Assembly (NCBI RefSeq): GCF_036227405.1
Contig: NZ_CP109473.1
Location: 4,278,001-4,342,000 of the forward strand
Origin: Streptomyces sp. NBC_01460
GTDB taxonomy: Bacteria > Actinomycetota > Actinomycetes > Streptomycetales > Streptomycetaceae
Direction: 5' to 3'
DNA length: 64,000 nt
In this document: positions 18,356 to 26,430 of the stretch, in pieces
Layout of the letters: every line of letters starts with the position of its first letter
Position numbering within the stretch: the first letter of the stretch is position 1
Made by a program: the position numbers and the translations under genes
The notes under the pieces: generated by a model
What the model was told of the DNA's origin: nothing
The model's database searches: none
The model's input: the letters and a program-made list of their open reading frames with translations, nothing else

Positions 18356-18759
18356 GGCGAGCCGATATTAGGGCTCCGGTGCCGGGTTGGGCCGGTCGCA
18401 TATGCGCCCGTTGACAGGCACGTTTCTGCATGATCAGAAGGGCTTAAATGCCTTGGTAATCAAGGGTGTTGGTGGACCAAAGGTCAATGTGTCATGCATC
18501 GACGCGCGTGAACCTGCTGAATGGTCCATGTCTCGAAGAGGTCTCAACTCACCTGTTCGAGGGATGCGCGCCACGGAGTGAGCGACCGGCGCGCGGCGGG
18601 ATGTGCGGCGCTCCCCCCCTCCCGAGCCCTCCCGGAGGTGCGCGCGACCGGCGTTTCCCGCCGGAGAGGGCGATTTCGGATCCTGGCCATTCGCACGGAT
18701 GCCCAATCCTCATAAGGTGAGCAGTATTGATGTGTACGGATGGTCGAGGAGGACCTGCG
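18356..18759. other. 404-bp divergent promoter region (LacI regulator / aminotransferase)
   Basis: No gene seen. The part at 18395-18480 is AT-richer than the surroundings and holds an inverted repeat CCTTG/CAAGG (18451-18465), a possible operator for the LacI protein. A TAAGGT near 18713 is a candidate -10 for the rightward gene. Short open frames here show no conservation features. Confidence 0.5.
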
Positions 18760-19839
18760 GTGAGCGAGACGAGCCCCAAGCTGCGCGCCGAGCTGGACGG
18801 CGTCCCTGCGTATGTGCCGGGCAAGCCGGCCGCGGCGGGAGGACCGGTTGCCTTCAAGCTTTCCTCGAACGAGAACCCGTACCCGCCGTTGCCGGGCGTC
18901 ATGGAGTCGGTGCTCGCCGCGGCCGCCGGCTTCAACAGGTACCCGGACATGGCCTGCACCGGCCTGATGAACGAGCTCGCCGACCGTTTCGGTGTGCCGG
19001 TCTCCCATCTCGCCACCGGCACGGGTTCGGTCGGCGTCGCCCAGCAGCTGCTTCAGGCCACCTCGGGACCCGGCGACGAGGTGATCTACGCCTGGCGGTC
19101 GTTCGAGGCGTACCCGATCATCACGCAGATCAGCGGCGCCACGTCGGTCAAGGTGCCGCTGACCGCCGGTGAGGTGCACGATCTCGACGCCATGGCCGGC
19201 GCGATCACCGACCGGACCCGGATGATCTTCGTCTGCAACCCGAACAACCCGACCGGGACCGTGGTGCGCCGGGCGGAGCTGGAGCGGTTCCTGGACCGTG
19301 TGCCGGACGACGTCCTGGTGGTGCTCGACGAGGCGTACAAGGAGTTCATCCGCGACGCCGACGTGCCGGACGGCATCGAGATCTACCGTGACCGGCCCAA
19401 CGTCGCGGTGCTCCGTACCTTCTCCAAGGCGTACGGCCTGGCGGGTCTGCGGGTCGGCTTCGCGGTGGCGCACGAGCCGGTGGCGGCGGCGCTGCGCAAG
19501 ACCGCCGTCCCGTTCGGCGTCAGTCAGGTCGCCCAGGACGCCGCGGTCTCCTCGCTGCGCGCCGAGGACGAGCTGCTGGGGCGGGTCGGGTCGCTGGTGG
19601 GCGAGCGCGCCCGCGTGTACGAGGGGCTGGTGCGGCAGGGCTGGACCGTCCCCGAGTCGCAGGCGAACTTCGTCTGGCTGCGCCTCGGGGACCGCACGCT
19701 CGACTTCGCCGGTGCCTGCGAGCGCGCCGGTGTGGTCGTACGGCCGTTCGCCGGGGAGGGCGTGCGGGTCACGATCGGGGAGGCCGAGGCCAATGACGTG
19801 TTCCTGAAGGTGACCGAATCGTTCCGGCAGGAGCGGTAG
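18760..19839 (+). CDS. HisC-like aminotransferase (histidinol-phosphate / aromatic Pat type)
   Basis: The 359-residue fold-type I PLP aminotransferase has [26 protein letters not shown] and the PLP lysine Lys223 in [19 protein letters not shown] 18760 lies seven bases after GAGGAGG. Histidine biosynthesis genes are not nearby, so this is probably the second HisC-like protein of Streptomyces, for which phenylalanine/aromatic aminotransferase activity (Pat) is as likely as histidinol-phosphate transamination. It directly precedes the cyd operon but a very strong terminator separates them, so the link is positional only. Cytoplasmic homodimer by family. Confidence 0.85.
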   Translation: MSETSPKLRAELDGVPAYVPGKPAAAGGPVAFKLSSNENPYPPLPGVMESVLAAAAGFNRYPDMACTGLMNELADRFGVPVSHLATGTGSVGVAQQLLQATSGPGDEVIYAWRSFEAYPIITQISGATSVKVPLTAGEVHDLDAMAGAITDRTRMIFVCNPNNPTGTVVRRAELERFLDRVPDDVLVVLDEAYKEFIRDADVPDGIEIYRDRPNVAVLRTFSKAYGLAGLRVGFAVAHEPVAAALRKTAVPFGVSQVAQDAAVSSLRAEDELLGRVGSLVGERARVYEGLVRQGWTVPESQANFVWLRLGDRTLDFAGACERAGVVVRPFAGEGVRVTIGEAEANDVFLKVTESFRQER

Positions 19840-19866
19840 CGGCGCGTACGCCGCCCGACGGACCTC

Positions 19867-19905
19867 CGGTGGCCCCGGACCCCACGACGGGGTCCGGGGC
19901 CACCG
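19867..19905 (+). terminator. Very strong hairpin terminator after the aminotransferase gene
   Basis: A 17-bp perfect stem (left arm 19867-19883, right arm 19889-19905) with a 5-nt ACGAC loop, 27 bp past the stop codon. It insulates the cyd operon from upstream transcription. Confidence 0.9.
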
Positions 19906-20145
19906 TCGTTCCGTGCTCCGGCGGCCGTCCCTCCGGGCTCGGGCTCGCTCCGTGGATCTGTCCGGTTTGGGGTGACCCGGCCGGTGCGGCCGGAAAGGGC
20001 CCCCCACGCGACGCACTCGAAGATGTGTGCGCAATAATGCTTGTGAATGTGAACGCGTTCACAAGCGTTGCCCTGTTCCTCCCGTGATCGGGTGGATTGA
20101 AGGGGCAGGCGGCGGCTGTGATCACGGCGAAGTAAGGAGAATGTC
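19906..20145. other. cyd promoter region
   Basis: Together with the terminator this forms a 306-bp gene-free stretch. It holds the Rex operator (20048-20063) and an AT-rich AATAATGC patch at 20034-20041 suitable for a promoter. No coding potential. Confidence 0.6.
20048..20063. promoter_or_regulatory. Rex operator (ROP) upstream of cydA
   Basis: TGTGAACGCGTTCACA is an exact match to the S. coelicolor Rex operator form TGTGAACnnnTTCACA, 82 bp before the cydA start. A second overlapping half, CTTGTGAA at 20040-20047, pairs with TTCACAAG at 20058-20065. Rex represses cyd when NADH/NAD+ is low and leaves the DNA when NADH rises under oxygen limitation. Confidence 0.95.
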
Positions 20146-21654
20146 GTGGATCTTGCTCTGGCACCGGAGACCCTGGCGCGATGGCAGTTCGGCATCACCA
20201 CCGTCTACCACTTCCTGTTCGTCCCGCTGACGATCTCCCTCGCCGCGCTGACCGCCGGCCTGCAGACCGCCTGGGTGCGCACGGAGAACGAGAAGTACCT
20301 CAGAGCGACGAAGTTCTGGGGCAAGCTCTTCCTGATCAACATCGCGATGGGTGTGGTCACCGGCATCGTGCAGGAGTTCCAGTTCGGCATGAACTGGTCC
20401 GACTACTCGCGGTTCGTCGGTGACGTCTTCGGCGCCCCGCTCGCCTTCGAGGCGTTGATCGCGTTCTTCTTCGAGTCCACCTTCATCGGACTGTGGATCT
20501 TCGGCTGGGACAAGCTGCCGAAGAAGATCCACCTCGCCTGCATCTGGATGGTGTCCATAGGCACCGTCCTCTCCACCTTCTTCATCCTGGCCGCCAACTC
20601 CTGGATGCAGCACCCGGTCGGCTACCGCATCAACAAGGAGCGCGGGCGCGCGGAGCTCACGGACTTCTGGCACGTGCTCACGCAGAACACCGCGCTCGCC
20701 CAGTTCTTCCACACGATCACGGCGGCCTTCCTGGTGGGCGGCGCCTTCATGGTGGGCATCGCCGCCTTCCACCTGGCGCGCAAGAGGCACATCCCCGTCA
20801 TGAGGACCTCGCTGAGGGTAGGGCTGGTCACGGTGGTGATCGCCGGACTGCTCACCGCCGTCAGCGGAGACGTGCTCGGCAAGGTGATGTTCAAGCAGCA
20901 GCCCATGAAGATGGCCGCGGCCGAGGCCCTGTGGGAGGGCGAGGACGGGGCGCCCTTCTCGGTCTTCGCGGTCGGCGACGTCGCCGAGGGGCACAACACC
21001 GTCGAGATCTCGATCCCGGGCATACTCTCCTTCCTCGCGGACGACAGCTTCACCTCCTACGTCCCCGGCATCAACGACATCAACAAGGCGGAACAGGAGA
21101 AGTACGGTCCCGGCGACTACCGGCCCAACATCCCGGTGGCGTTCTGGAGCTTCCGCTGGATGATCGGCTTCGGCATGGCGTCGTTCGGGCTCGGTCTGCT
21201 CGGGCTGTGGCTCACACGAAGGAAGTTCCTGTTGCCGGAGGCGTTGCGCACCGGCGAGGACGAGGTGCCGAATCTGGTCCTCTTCAAGAACAAGGTGCTG
21301 AGCCCGAAGCTCGCCAGGCTCTACTGGATCACCGCGCTGTGGACCATGCTCTTCCCGCTGATCGCCAATTCCTGGGGCTGGATCTTCACCGAGATGGGAC
21401 GCCAGCCCTGGGTGGTCTACGGCGTGTTCCAGACCCGTGACGCGGTCTCGCCGGGGGTGTCGCAGGGAGAGATCCTCACGTCCATGATCGGCTTCACGGC
21501 GCTCTACGCGGTGCTCGCCGTCGTCGAGGTCAAGCTCCTCCTGAAGTACGTCAAGGCCGGACCGCCCGAGCTCACCGAGGCCGACCTCAACCCGCCCACC
21601 CGGATCGGCGGCCACGACCAGGACGCCGACCGGCCGATGGCCTTCTCCTACTGA
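20146..21654 (+). CDS. cydA: Cytochrome bd ubiquinol/menaquinol oxidase subunit I
   Basis: The 502-residue integral membrane subunit carries the haems b558, b595 and d of the high-affinity terminal oxidase. His22 in the first helix (TTVYHFLFVPLTISL) is the expected haem b595/d ligand, and the GRQPWVVYG motif near residue 423 is the family signature. The Q-loop (about residues 250-330) is of the short actinobacterial type. GTG 20146 follows AAGGAG. It leads the cydA-cydB-cydDC operon (19-bp and 116-bp gaps) and is under the Rex operator, so it should be induced by low oxygen. Oxidises menaquinol in Streptomyces. Confidence 0.98.
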   Translation: MDLALAPETLARWQFGITTVYHFLFVPLTISLAALTAGLQTAWVRTENEKYLRATKFWGKLFLINIAMGVVTGIVQEFQFGMNWSDYSRFVGDVFGAPLAFEALIAFFFESTFIGLWIFGWDKLPKKIHLACIWMVSIGTVLSTFFILAANSWMQHPVGYRINKERGRAELTDFWHVLTQNTALAQFFHTITAAFLVGGAFMVGIAAFHLARKRHIPVMRTSLRVGLVTVVIAGLLTAVSGDVLGKVMFKQQPMKMAAAEALWEGEDGAPFSVFAVGDVAEGHNTVEISIPGILSFLADDSFTSYVPGINDINKAEQEKYGPGDYRPNIPVAFWSFRWMIGFGMASFGLGLLGLWLTRRKFLLPEALRTGEDEVPNLVLFKNKVLSPKLARLYWITALWTMLFPLIANSWGWIFTEMGRQPWVVYGVFQTRDAVSPGVSQGEILTSMIGFTALYAVLAVVEVKLLLKYVKAGPPELTEADLNPPTRIGGHDQDADRPMAFSY

Positions 21655-21673
21655 GATCAAGCGGAGCTGAGAG

Positions 21674-22675
21674 ATGGAACTCCACGACGTCTGGTTCGTG
21701 CTCATCGCCGTCCTGTGGACCGGCTACTTCTTCCTGGAGGGATTCGACTTCGGAATCGGGGTCCTCACCAAGCTGCTGGCCCGGGACCGCAAGGAGCGCC
21801 GGGTCCTGATCAACACGATCGGGCCGGTCTGGGACGGGAACGAGGTGTGGCTGCTCAGCGCGGGCGGCGCGACCTTCGCGGCCTTCCCGGAGTGGTACGC
21901 CACGTTGTTCTCAGGCTTCTACCTTCCCCTGTTGGTCATCCTGCTCTGCCTGATCGTGCGGGGGGTGGCCTTCGAGTACCGGGCGAAGAGGCCCGAGGAG
22001 CGCTGGCAGACCAACTGGGAGCACGCGATCTTCTGGACCTCGCTGATTCCCGCCGTCCTCTGGGGCGTGGCCTTCGGGAACATCGTCCGCGGTGTGAAGA
22101 TCGACGCCGACATGGAGTACGTCGGCAACCTCTGGGACCTGCTCAACCCCTACGCCATCCTGGGCGGGCTGGTCACGCTGTTCCTCTTCACCTTCCACGG
22201 TTCGGTGTTCGCCGCGCTCAAGACGGTCGGGGACATCAGGGAGCGGGCGCGTGGGCTGGCTCTCAAGCTGGGCCTGGCCACCGCGGCTCTCGCTCTGGGT
22301 TTCCTCGTCTGGACCCAGGCGGACAACGGCAACGGACGGAGCATGGTGGCCATGATCGTCGCCGTGGTGTCGCTGGCCGTGGCCATCGGGGCCATCGCGG
22401 CGGGGCGCGAGGGCTGGTCCTTCGCGTTCTCCGGTGTGACCATCGCGGCGGCGGTCGCGATGCTCTTCCTGACGCTCTTCCCGAACGTCATGCCGTCCTC
22501 GCTGAACGACGCCTGGAACCTGACGGTCTCCAATGCCTCGTCCAGCCCGTACACCCTCAAGATCATGACCTGGTGCGCCGGCATCGCGACTCCGGTGGTG
22601 CTGCTCTACCAGGGCTGGACGTACTGGGTGTTCCGCAAGCGCATCGGCACGCACCACATCGCCGATGCCCACTGA
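21674..22675 (+). CDS. cydB: Cytochrome bd oxidase subunit II
   Basis: The 333-residue second subunit of cytochrome bd. It opens MELHDVWFVLIAVLWTGYFF and contains the diagnostic GFDFGIGVL segment, WDGNEVWLL and PEWYATLFSGFYLPLL, with eight hydrophobic helices. CydB stabilises the haem-bearing CydA and shares the dimer fold without haem of its own. Starts 19 bp after cydA, with GGAG before the ATG, so the two are translated from one message. Length and motifs are complete. The downstream gap to cydDC contains a parS site. Confidence 0.98.
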   Translation: MELHDVWFVLIAVLWTGYFFLEGFDFGIGVLTKLLARDRKERRVLINTIGPVWDGNEVWLLSAGGATFAAFPEWYATLFSGFYLPLLVILLCLIVRGVAFEYRAKRPEERWQTNWEHAIFWTSLIPAVLWGVAFGNIVRGVKIDADMEYVGNLWDLLNPYAILGGLVTLFLFTFHGSVFAALKTVGDIRERARGLALKLGLATAALALGFLVWTQADNGNGRSMVAMIVAVVSLAVAIGAIAAGREGWSFAFSGVTIAAAVAMLFLTLFPNVMPSSLNDAWNLTVSNASSSPYTLKIMTWCAGIATPVVLLYQGWTYWVFRKRIGTHHIADAH

Positions 22676-22784
22676 GCACACCGGAGTGACCGTGCCGACG
22701 CGCGGCGACTCACCGATGCGCCGTACCGAACCTGTCCCGAGCGCCGAACTGGCTGAGCGAGCGACATGAGCTCACTGGGGAGCT

Positions 22785-22798
22785 GTTTCACGTGAAAC
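22785..22798. other. parS: parS site overlapping the cydDC start codon
   Basis: Exact GTTTCACGTGAAAC; its central GTG (22792-22794) is the start codon of cydDC, so bases 22792-22798 are coding (Met-Lys-Pro). Third perfect ParB site of the window, 17.1 kb from the second. Confidence 0.9.
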
Positions 22799-25700
22799 CG
22801 ATCGACCCGCGTCTTCTCCGGTACGCCCGGGCCACACGGTTCTTCCTTGCGGCCGTCGTGGCGCTGGGCCTGGTCGGAGCGGCCCTGGTCATCGCTCAGG
22901 CCATGCTCGTCGCCGAGGTGGTGGTGGGCGGGTTCCAGGACGGCCTGACGGCTGCCGGACTCCGCACACCCCTCCTTCTGCTGGCCGCCGTCGCGCTGGG
23001 CAGGGCGTTGGTGGCCTGGCTGACCGAACTCGCCGCACACCGGGCGAGTTCCGCGGTCAAGTCCGAACTGCGCGGCCGGCTCATGGAGCGGGCCTCCGGG
23101 CTGGGCCCGGAGTGGCTGAGCGGGCAGCGCACCGGGTCGCTGATCGCTCTGGCCACCCGGGGCGTCGACGCCCTCGACGACTACTTCTCGCGCTACCTCC
23201 CCCAGCTCGGTCTCGCGGTCGTCGTGCCCGTGGCGGTGCTGGCCCGGATCGTCACCGAGGACTGGGTCTCCGCGGCGATCATCATGGTGACGCTGCCGCT
23301 GATCCCGCTCTTCATGATCCTGATCGGCTGGGCCACCCAGTCCCGGATGGACCATCAGTGGAGGCTGCTGTCACGGCTCTCCGGACATTTCCTCGACGTG
23401 GTCGCCGGACTGCCGACGCTGAAGGTCTTCGGACGTGCCAAGGCGCAGGCCGAGTCGATCCGCACCATCACCTCGCAGTACCGCAGGGCCACGCTGAAGA
23501 CGCTCCGGATCGCCTTCCTGTCGTCCTTCGCGCTGGAACTGCTGGCGACCCTGTCCGTGGCCCTGGTCGCGGTGACGATCGGGATGCGGCTCGTCCACGG
23601 AGAGCTCGACCTCTATACGGGGCTGGTGATCCTCATCCTGGCGCCCGAGGCCTATCTGCCGATCCGCCAGGTCGGTGCCCAGTACCACGCGGCCGCGGAG
23701 GGCCTCTCGGCCGCGGAGGAGATCTTCGCTGTGCTGGAGACCGAGCCCGCGGCCAAGGGATCCCAGGACGTGCCCCAGACCCTGAGGCTGGAACTGGAAG
23801 GGGTGACGGTCCGGCACGAGGGCCGGGCGGAGCCCTCGCTGGACAGGGCATCGCTCGTGGTCGAGCAGGGGGAGACCGTCGCCCTGGTCGGTCCCAGCGG
23901 GATAGGCAAGTCCACCCTCCTCGACGTGGTGCTCGGATTCACCACGCCCGACGAAGGGCGGGTCCGGGTCGGCGGGACCGCGCTGTCCGCCGTCTCTCCC
24001 GAGCGCTGGCGCGAGCAGATCGCCTGGGTGCCCCAGCGCCCCCACCTCTTCGCCGGGACGATCGCGGAGAACGTACGGCTGGCCCGTCCGGACGCGGAGG
24101 ACGAGGCGGTCGTGACCGCGCTGCGGGAGGCAGGAGCGTACGACTTCGTGGAGGCGCTCCCGGAGGGCACCGGGACGCTGCTGGGCGAGGACGGCGCCGG
24201 TCTCTCCGCGGGGCAGCGCCAGCGGCTCGCGCTGGCGCGGGCGTTCCTGGCCGACCGGCCTCTGCTGCTGCTTGACGAACCGACGGCGAGCCTCGACGGG
24301 GAGACGGAGGCGGGCATCGTCGACGCGGTACGGAGGCTGGCCGTCGGGCGCACCGTGCTGCTGGTCGTGCACCGGCCGGCGCTGCTCTCGGTCGCGGACC
24401 GCGTGGTGGCGCTGGAACCGGTGGCGTCAGGTGCCCTGCCCGGACGGCTGGGCCCGGAGCGCGGGACGGCCCCGGGTGCGGAGCACGCGGCGGCCCAGGA
24501 TGTTCCCACCGTTCGGGGGAGTGCGGACGGGACCGGAAACGCGGGCGCGATGGAGCCCGTCCTCCGGGACACCACCCCCGGGGCCGGCGGCCGCGTACTG
24601 GCCCGGGTCCGGGAGGCCGCGGGCTCCCAGCACCGGAAACTGGGCCTGGCCCTGATGCTGGGCAGCCTCGCCGTGGGCTCGTCCGTCGGGCTCATGGCGG
24701 TCTCCGGGTGGCTGATCTCCCGCGCCTCCGAGCAGCCTCCGGTGCTGTACCTGATGGTCGCCGTCACCGCGACCCGGGCCTTCGGCATGGGCCGGGCGGT
24801 CTTCCGCTACGCCGAGCGGCTGGTGTCCCACGATGCGGTGCTCAGGATGCTCGCCAAGCTCAGGGTGTCGGTGTACCGGGGCCTGGAGCGCATCGCGCCC
24901 GCCGGCCTCCGCACGACGCGCCGGGGCGATCTGCTGTCCCGGCTGGTCTCCGACGTGGACACGCTGCAGGACTACTGGCTGCGCTGGCTGCTGCCCGTGG
25001 GAACCGCGCTCGGGGTCGGGGCGGGAGCCGTCGCCTTCACCACATGGATGCTGCCGGAGGCGGGCGCCGTGCTGGCGGCCGGTCTGCTGCTCGCCGGTGT
25101 GGGCGTGCCGTGGCTGAGCGGCGCCTGTGCCCGGCGTGCCGAGCGTCGACTGGCGCCCGCCCGGGCCGCTCTGGCGGTGCGGGTCGCCGATCTCCTCGGC
25201 GGAACGGCCGAGCTGACCGTCGCGGGTGCGCTGCCCGCCCGGAGGGAGCAGGTGCGCGCGGCGGACACGGTCCTCACGAGGATCGCCGCGCGCGCGGCGG
25301 CCGCCACGGCGCTGGGTGGCGGACTCTCCGCCCTGATCTGCGGGCTCACGGTCGTGGGCGCGGCGGTCGTCGCGCTGCCCGCGGTGTTCACCGGACGCCT
25401 GGAGGGGGTGGAGCTCGCCGTCGTCGTCCTCACACCGATGGCGGCTTTCGAGGCCGTGACGGGACTGCCGCTCGCGGTCCAGTACCGCCGACGGGTCAGG
25501 AGCAGTGCGGAGCGGGTCTTCGAGGTGCTGGACGCTCCTGTGCCGGTCGCCGAACCGGTCGAGCCGGCACAGGCACCCGCTTCACCCTTCCCGCTCGACG
25601 TACGAGGGCTGTCGGCCAGGTACGGAGGCGCGGAGCGCGACGCGCTGCACTCCGTCGACCTCACGCTGCACGCCGGTCGGCGGATCGCGGTCGTCGGCAC

Positions 25701-26370
25701 GTCCGGATCCGGAAAGACCACGCTCGCCCAGATCCTGCTCCGCTTCCTGGACGCCCGGGAGGGGACGTACCGTCTCGGCGGTGTCGACGCCTCCGCGCTG
25801 GACGCGGACACGGTCCGGACCTTCGTCGGGCTGTGTGCCCAGGACGCCCACGTCTTCGACAGCTCCGTCCGCGAGAATCTGCGGCTCGCGCGCACCGGCG
25901 CGACGGACGGCGAACTGCGTGACGCCCTCGCCGCGGCGCGGCTGCTGGACTGGGCCGAGTCCCTGCCCGACGGCCTCGACACGATGGTCGGGGAACACGG
26001 TGCCCGGCTCTCGGGCGGTCAGCGGCAGCGGCTGGCGCTGGCCCGCGCGATCCTCGCCGACTTCCCCGTGCTCGTGCTCGACGAGCCCGCGGAGCACCTC
26101 GACCTGGCGACGGCGGACGCCCTGACCGCTGACCTGCTGGCCGCCACCGAAGGACGTACGACCGTGCTGATCACCCACCGGCTGGCCGGGCTCGAAGCGG
26201 TGGACGAGGTGCTGGTGCTGGACGGTGGCCACGTGGTGCAGCAGGGCCCGTACGCCGAGCTGGCGGCGCAGGACGGTCCGCTGCACCGCATGCTCGCACG
26301 CGAACAGGAGCCGGTGCGTACGGGTGTGGAGCGGATGCGGCCGGTGGGAGCGGTGCCGGTGCGCACCTGA
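22792..26370 (+). CDS. cydDC: Fused CydD-CydC ABC exporter for cytochrome bd assembly
   Basis: A 1192-residue protein made of two complete ABC exporter halves that are separate genes (cydD, cydC) in E. coli. First half: six-helix domain, Walker A GPSGIGKST near residue 366, signature LSAGQRQRLALARAFL, Walker B LLLLDEPTASLD. A Gly/Ala-rich linker spans about 545-600. Second half: helices, Walker A GTSGSGKTT near residue 969, signature LSGGQRQRLALARAIL, Walker B VLVLDEPAEHLD. CydDC is needed for assembly of cytochrome bd and exports cysteine/glutathione-type thiols in E. coli. The start GTG is inside a parS site after GGGGAG; the next in-frame starts would truncate helix 1. Fusion is common in actinobacteria. 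Confidence 0.95.
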   Translation: MKPIDPRLLRYARATRFFLAAVVALGLVGAALVIAQAMLVAEVVVGGFQDGLTAAGLRTPLLLLAAVALGRALVAWLTELAAHRASSAVKSELRGRLMERASGLGPEWLSGQRTGSLIALATRGVDALDDYFSRYLPQLGLAVVVPVAVLARIVTEDWVSAAIIMVTLPLIPLFMILIGWATQSRMDHQWRLLSRLSGHFLDVVAGLPTLKVFGRAKAQAESIRTITSQYRRATLKTLRIAFLSSFALELLATLSVALVAVTIGMRLVHGELDLYTGLVILILAPEAYLPIRQVGAQYHAAAEGLSAAEEIFAVLETEPAAKGSQDVPQTLRLELEGVTVRHEGRAEPSLDRASLVVEQGETVALVGPSGIGKSTLLDVVLGFTTPDEGRVRVGGTALSAVSPERWREQIAWVPQRPHLFAGTIAENVRLARPDAEDEAVVTALREAGAYDFVEALPEGTGTLLGEDGAGLSAGQRQRLALARAFLADRPLLLLDEPTASLDGETEAGIVDAVRRLAVGRTVLLVVHRPALLSVADRVVALEPVASGALPGRLGPERGTAPGAEHAAAQDVPTVRGSADGTGNAGAMEPVLRDTTPGAGGRVLARVREAAGSQHRKLGLALMLGSLAVGSSVGLMAVSGWLISRASEQPPVLYLMVAVTATRAFGMGRAVFRYAERLVSHDAVLRMLAKLRVSVYRGLERIAPAGLRTTRRGDLLSRLVSDVDTLQDYWLRWLLPVGTALGVGAGAVAFTTWMLPEAGAVLAAGLLLAGVGVPWLSGACARRAERRLAPARAALAVRVADLLGGTAELTVAGALPARREQVRAADTVLTRIAARAAAATALGGGLSALICGLTVVGAAVVALPAVFTGRLEGVELAVVVLTPMAAFEAVTGLPLAVQYRRRVRSSAERVFEVLDAPVPVAEPVEPAQAPASPFPLDVRGLSARYGGAERDALHSVDLTLHAGRRIAVVGTSGSGKTTLAQILLRFLDAREGTYRLGGVDASALDADTVRTFVGLCAQDAHVFDSSVRENLRLARTGATDGELRDALAAARLLDWAESLPDGLDTMVGEHGARLSGGQRQRLALARAILADFPVLVLDEPAEHLDLATADALTADLLAATEGRTTVLITHRLAGLEAVDEVLVLDGGHVVQQGPYAELAAQDGPLHRMLAREQEPVRTGVERMRPVGAVPVRT

Positions 26371-26430
26371 GAGCAGCGGCCCGACGCTGTCCGACTTTCC
26401 TGACCATTCGGTACTTATTAGGCTCAGGTC

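Noticed and set aside
18760..19839. Naming the aminotransferase hisC outright
   Set aside because: No histidine genes nearby, and HisC and aromatic Pat enzymes share all visible motifs, so the substrate cannot be fixed.
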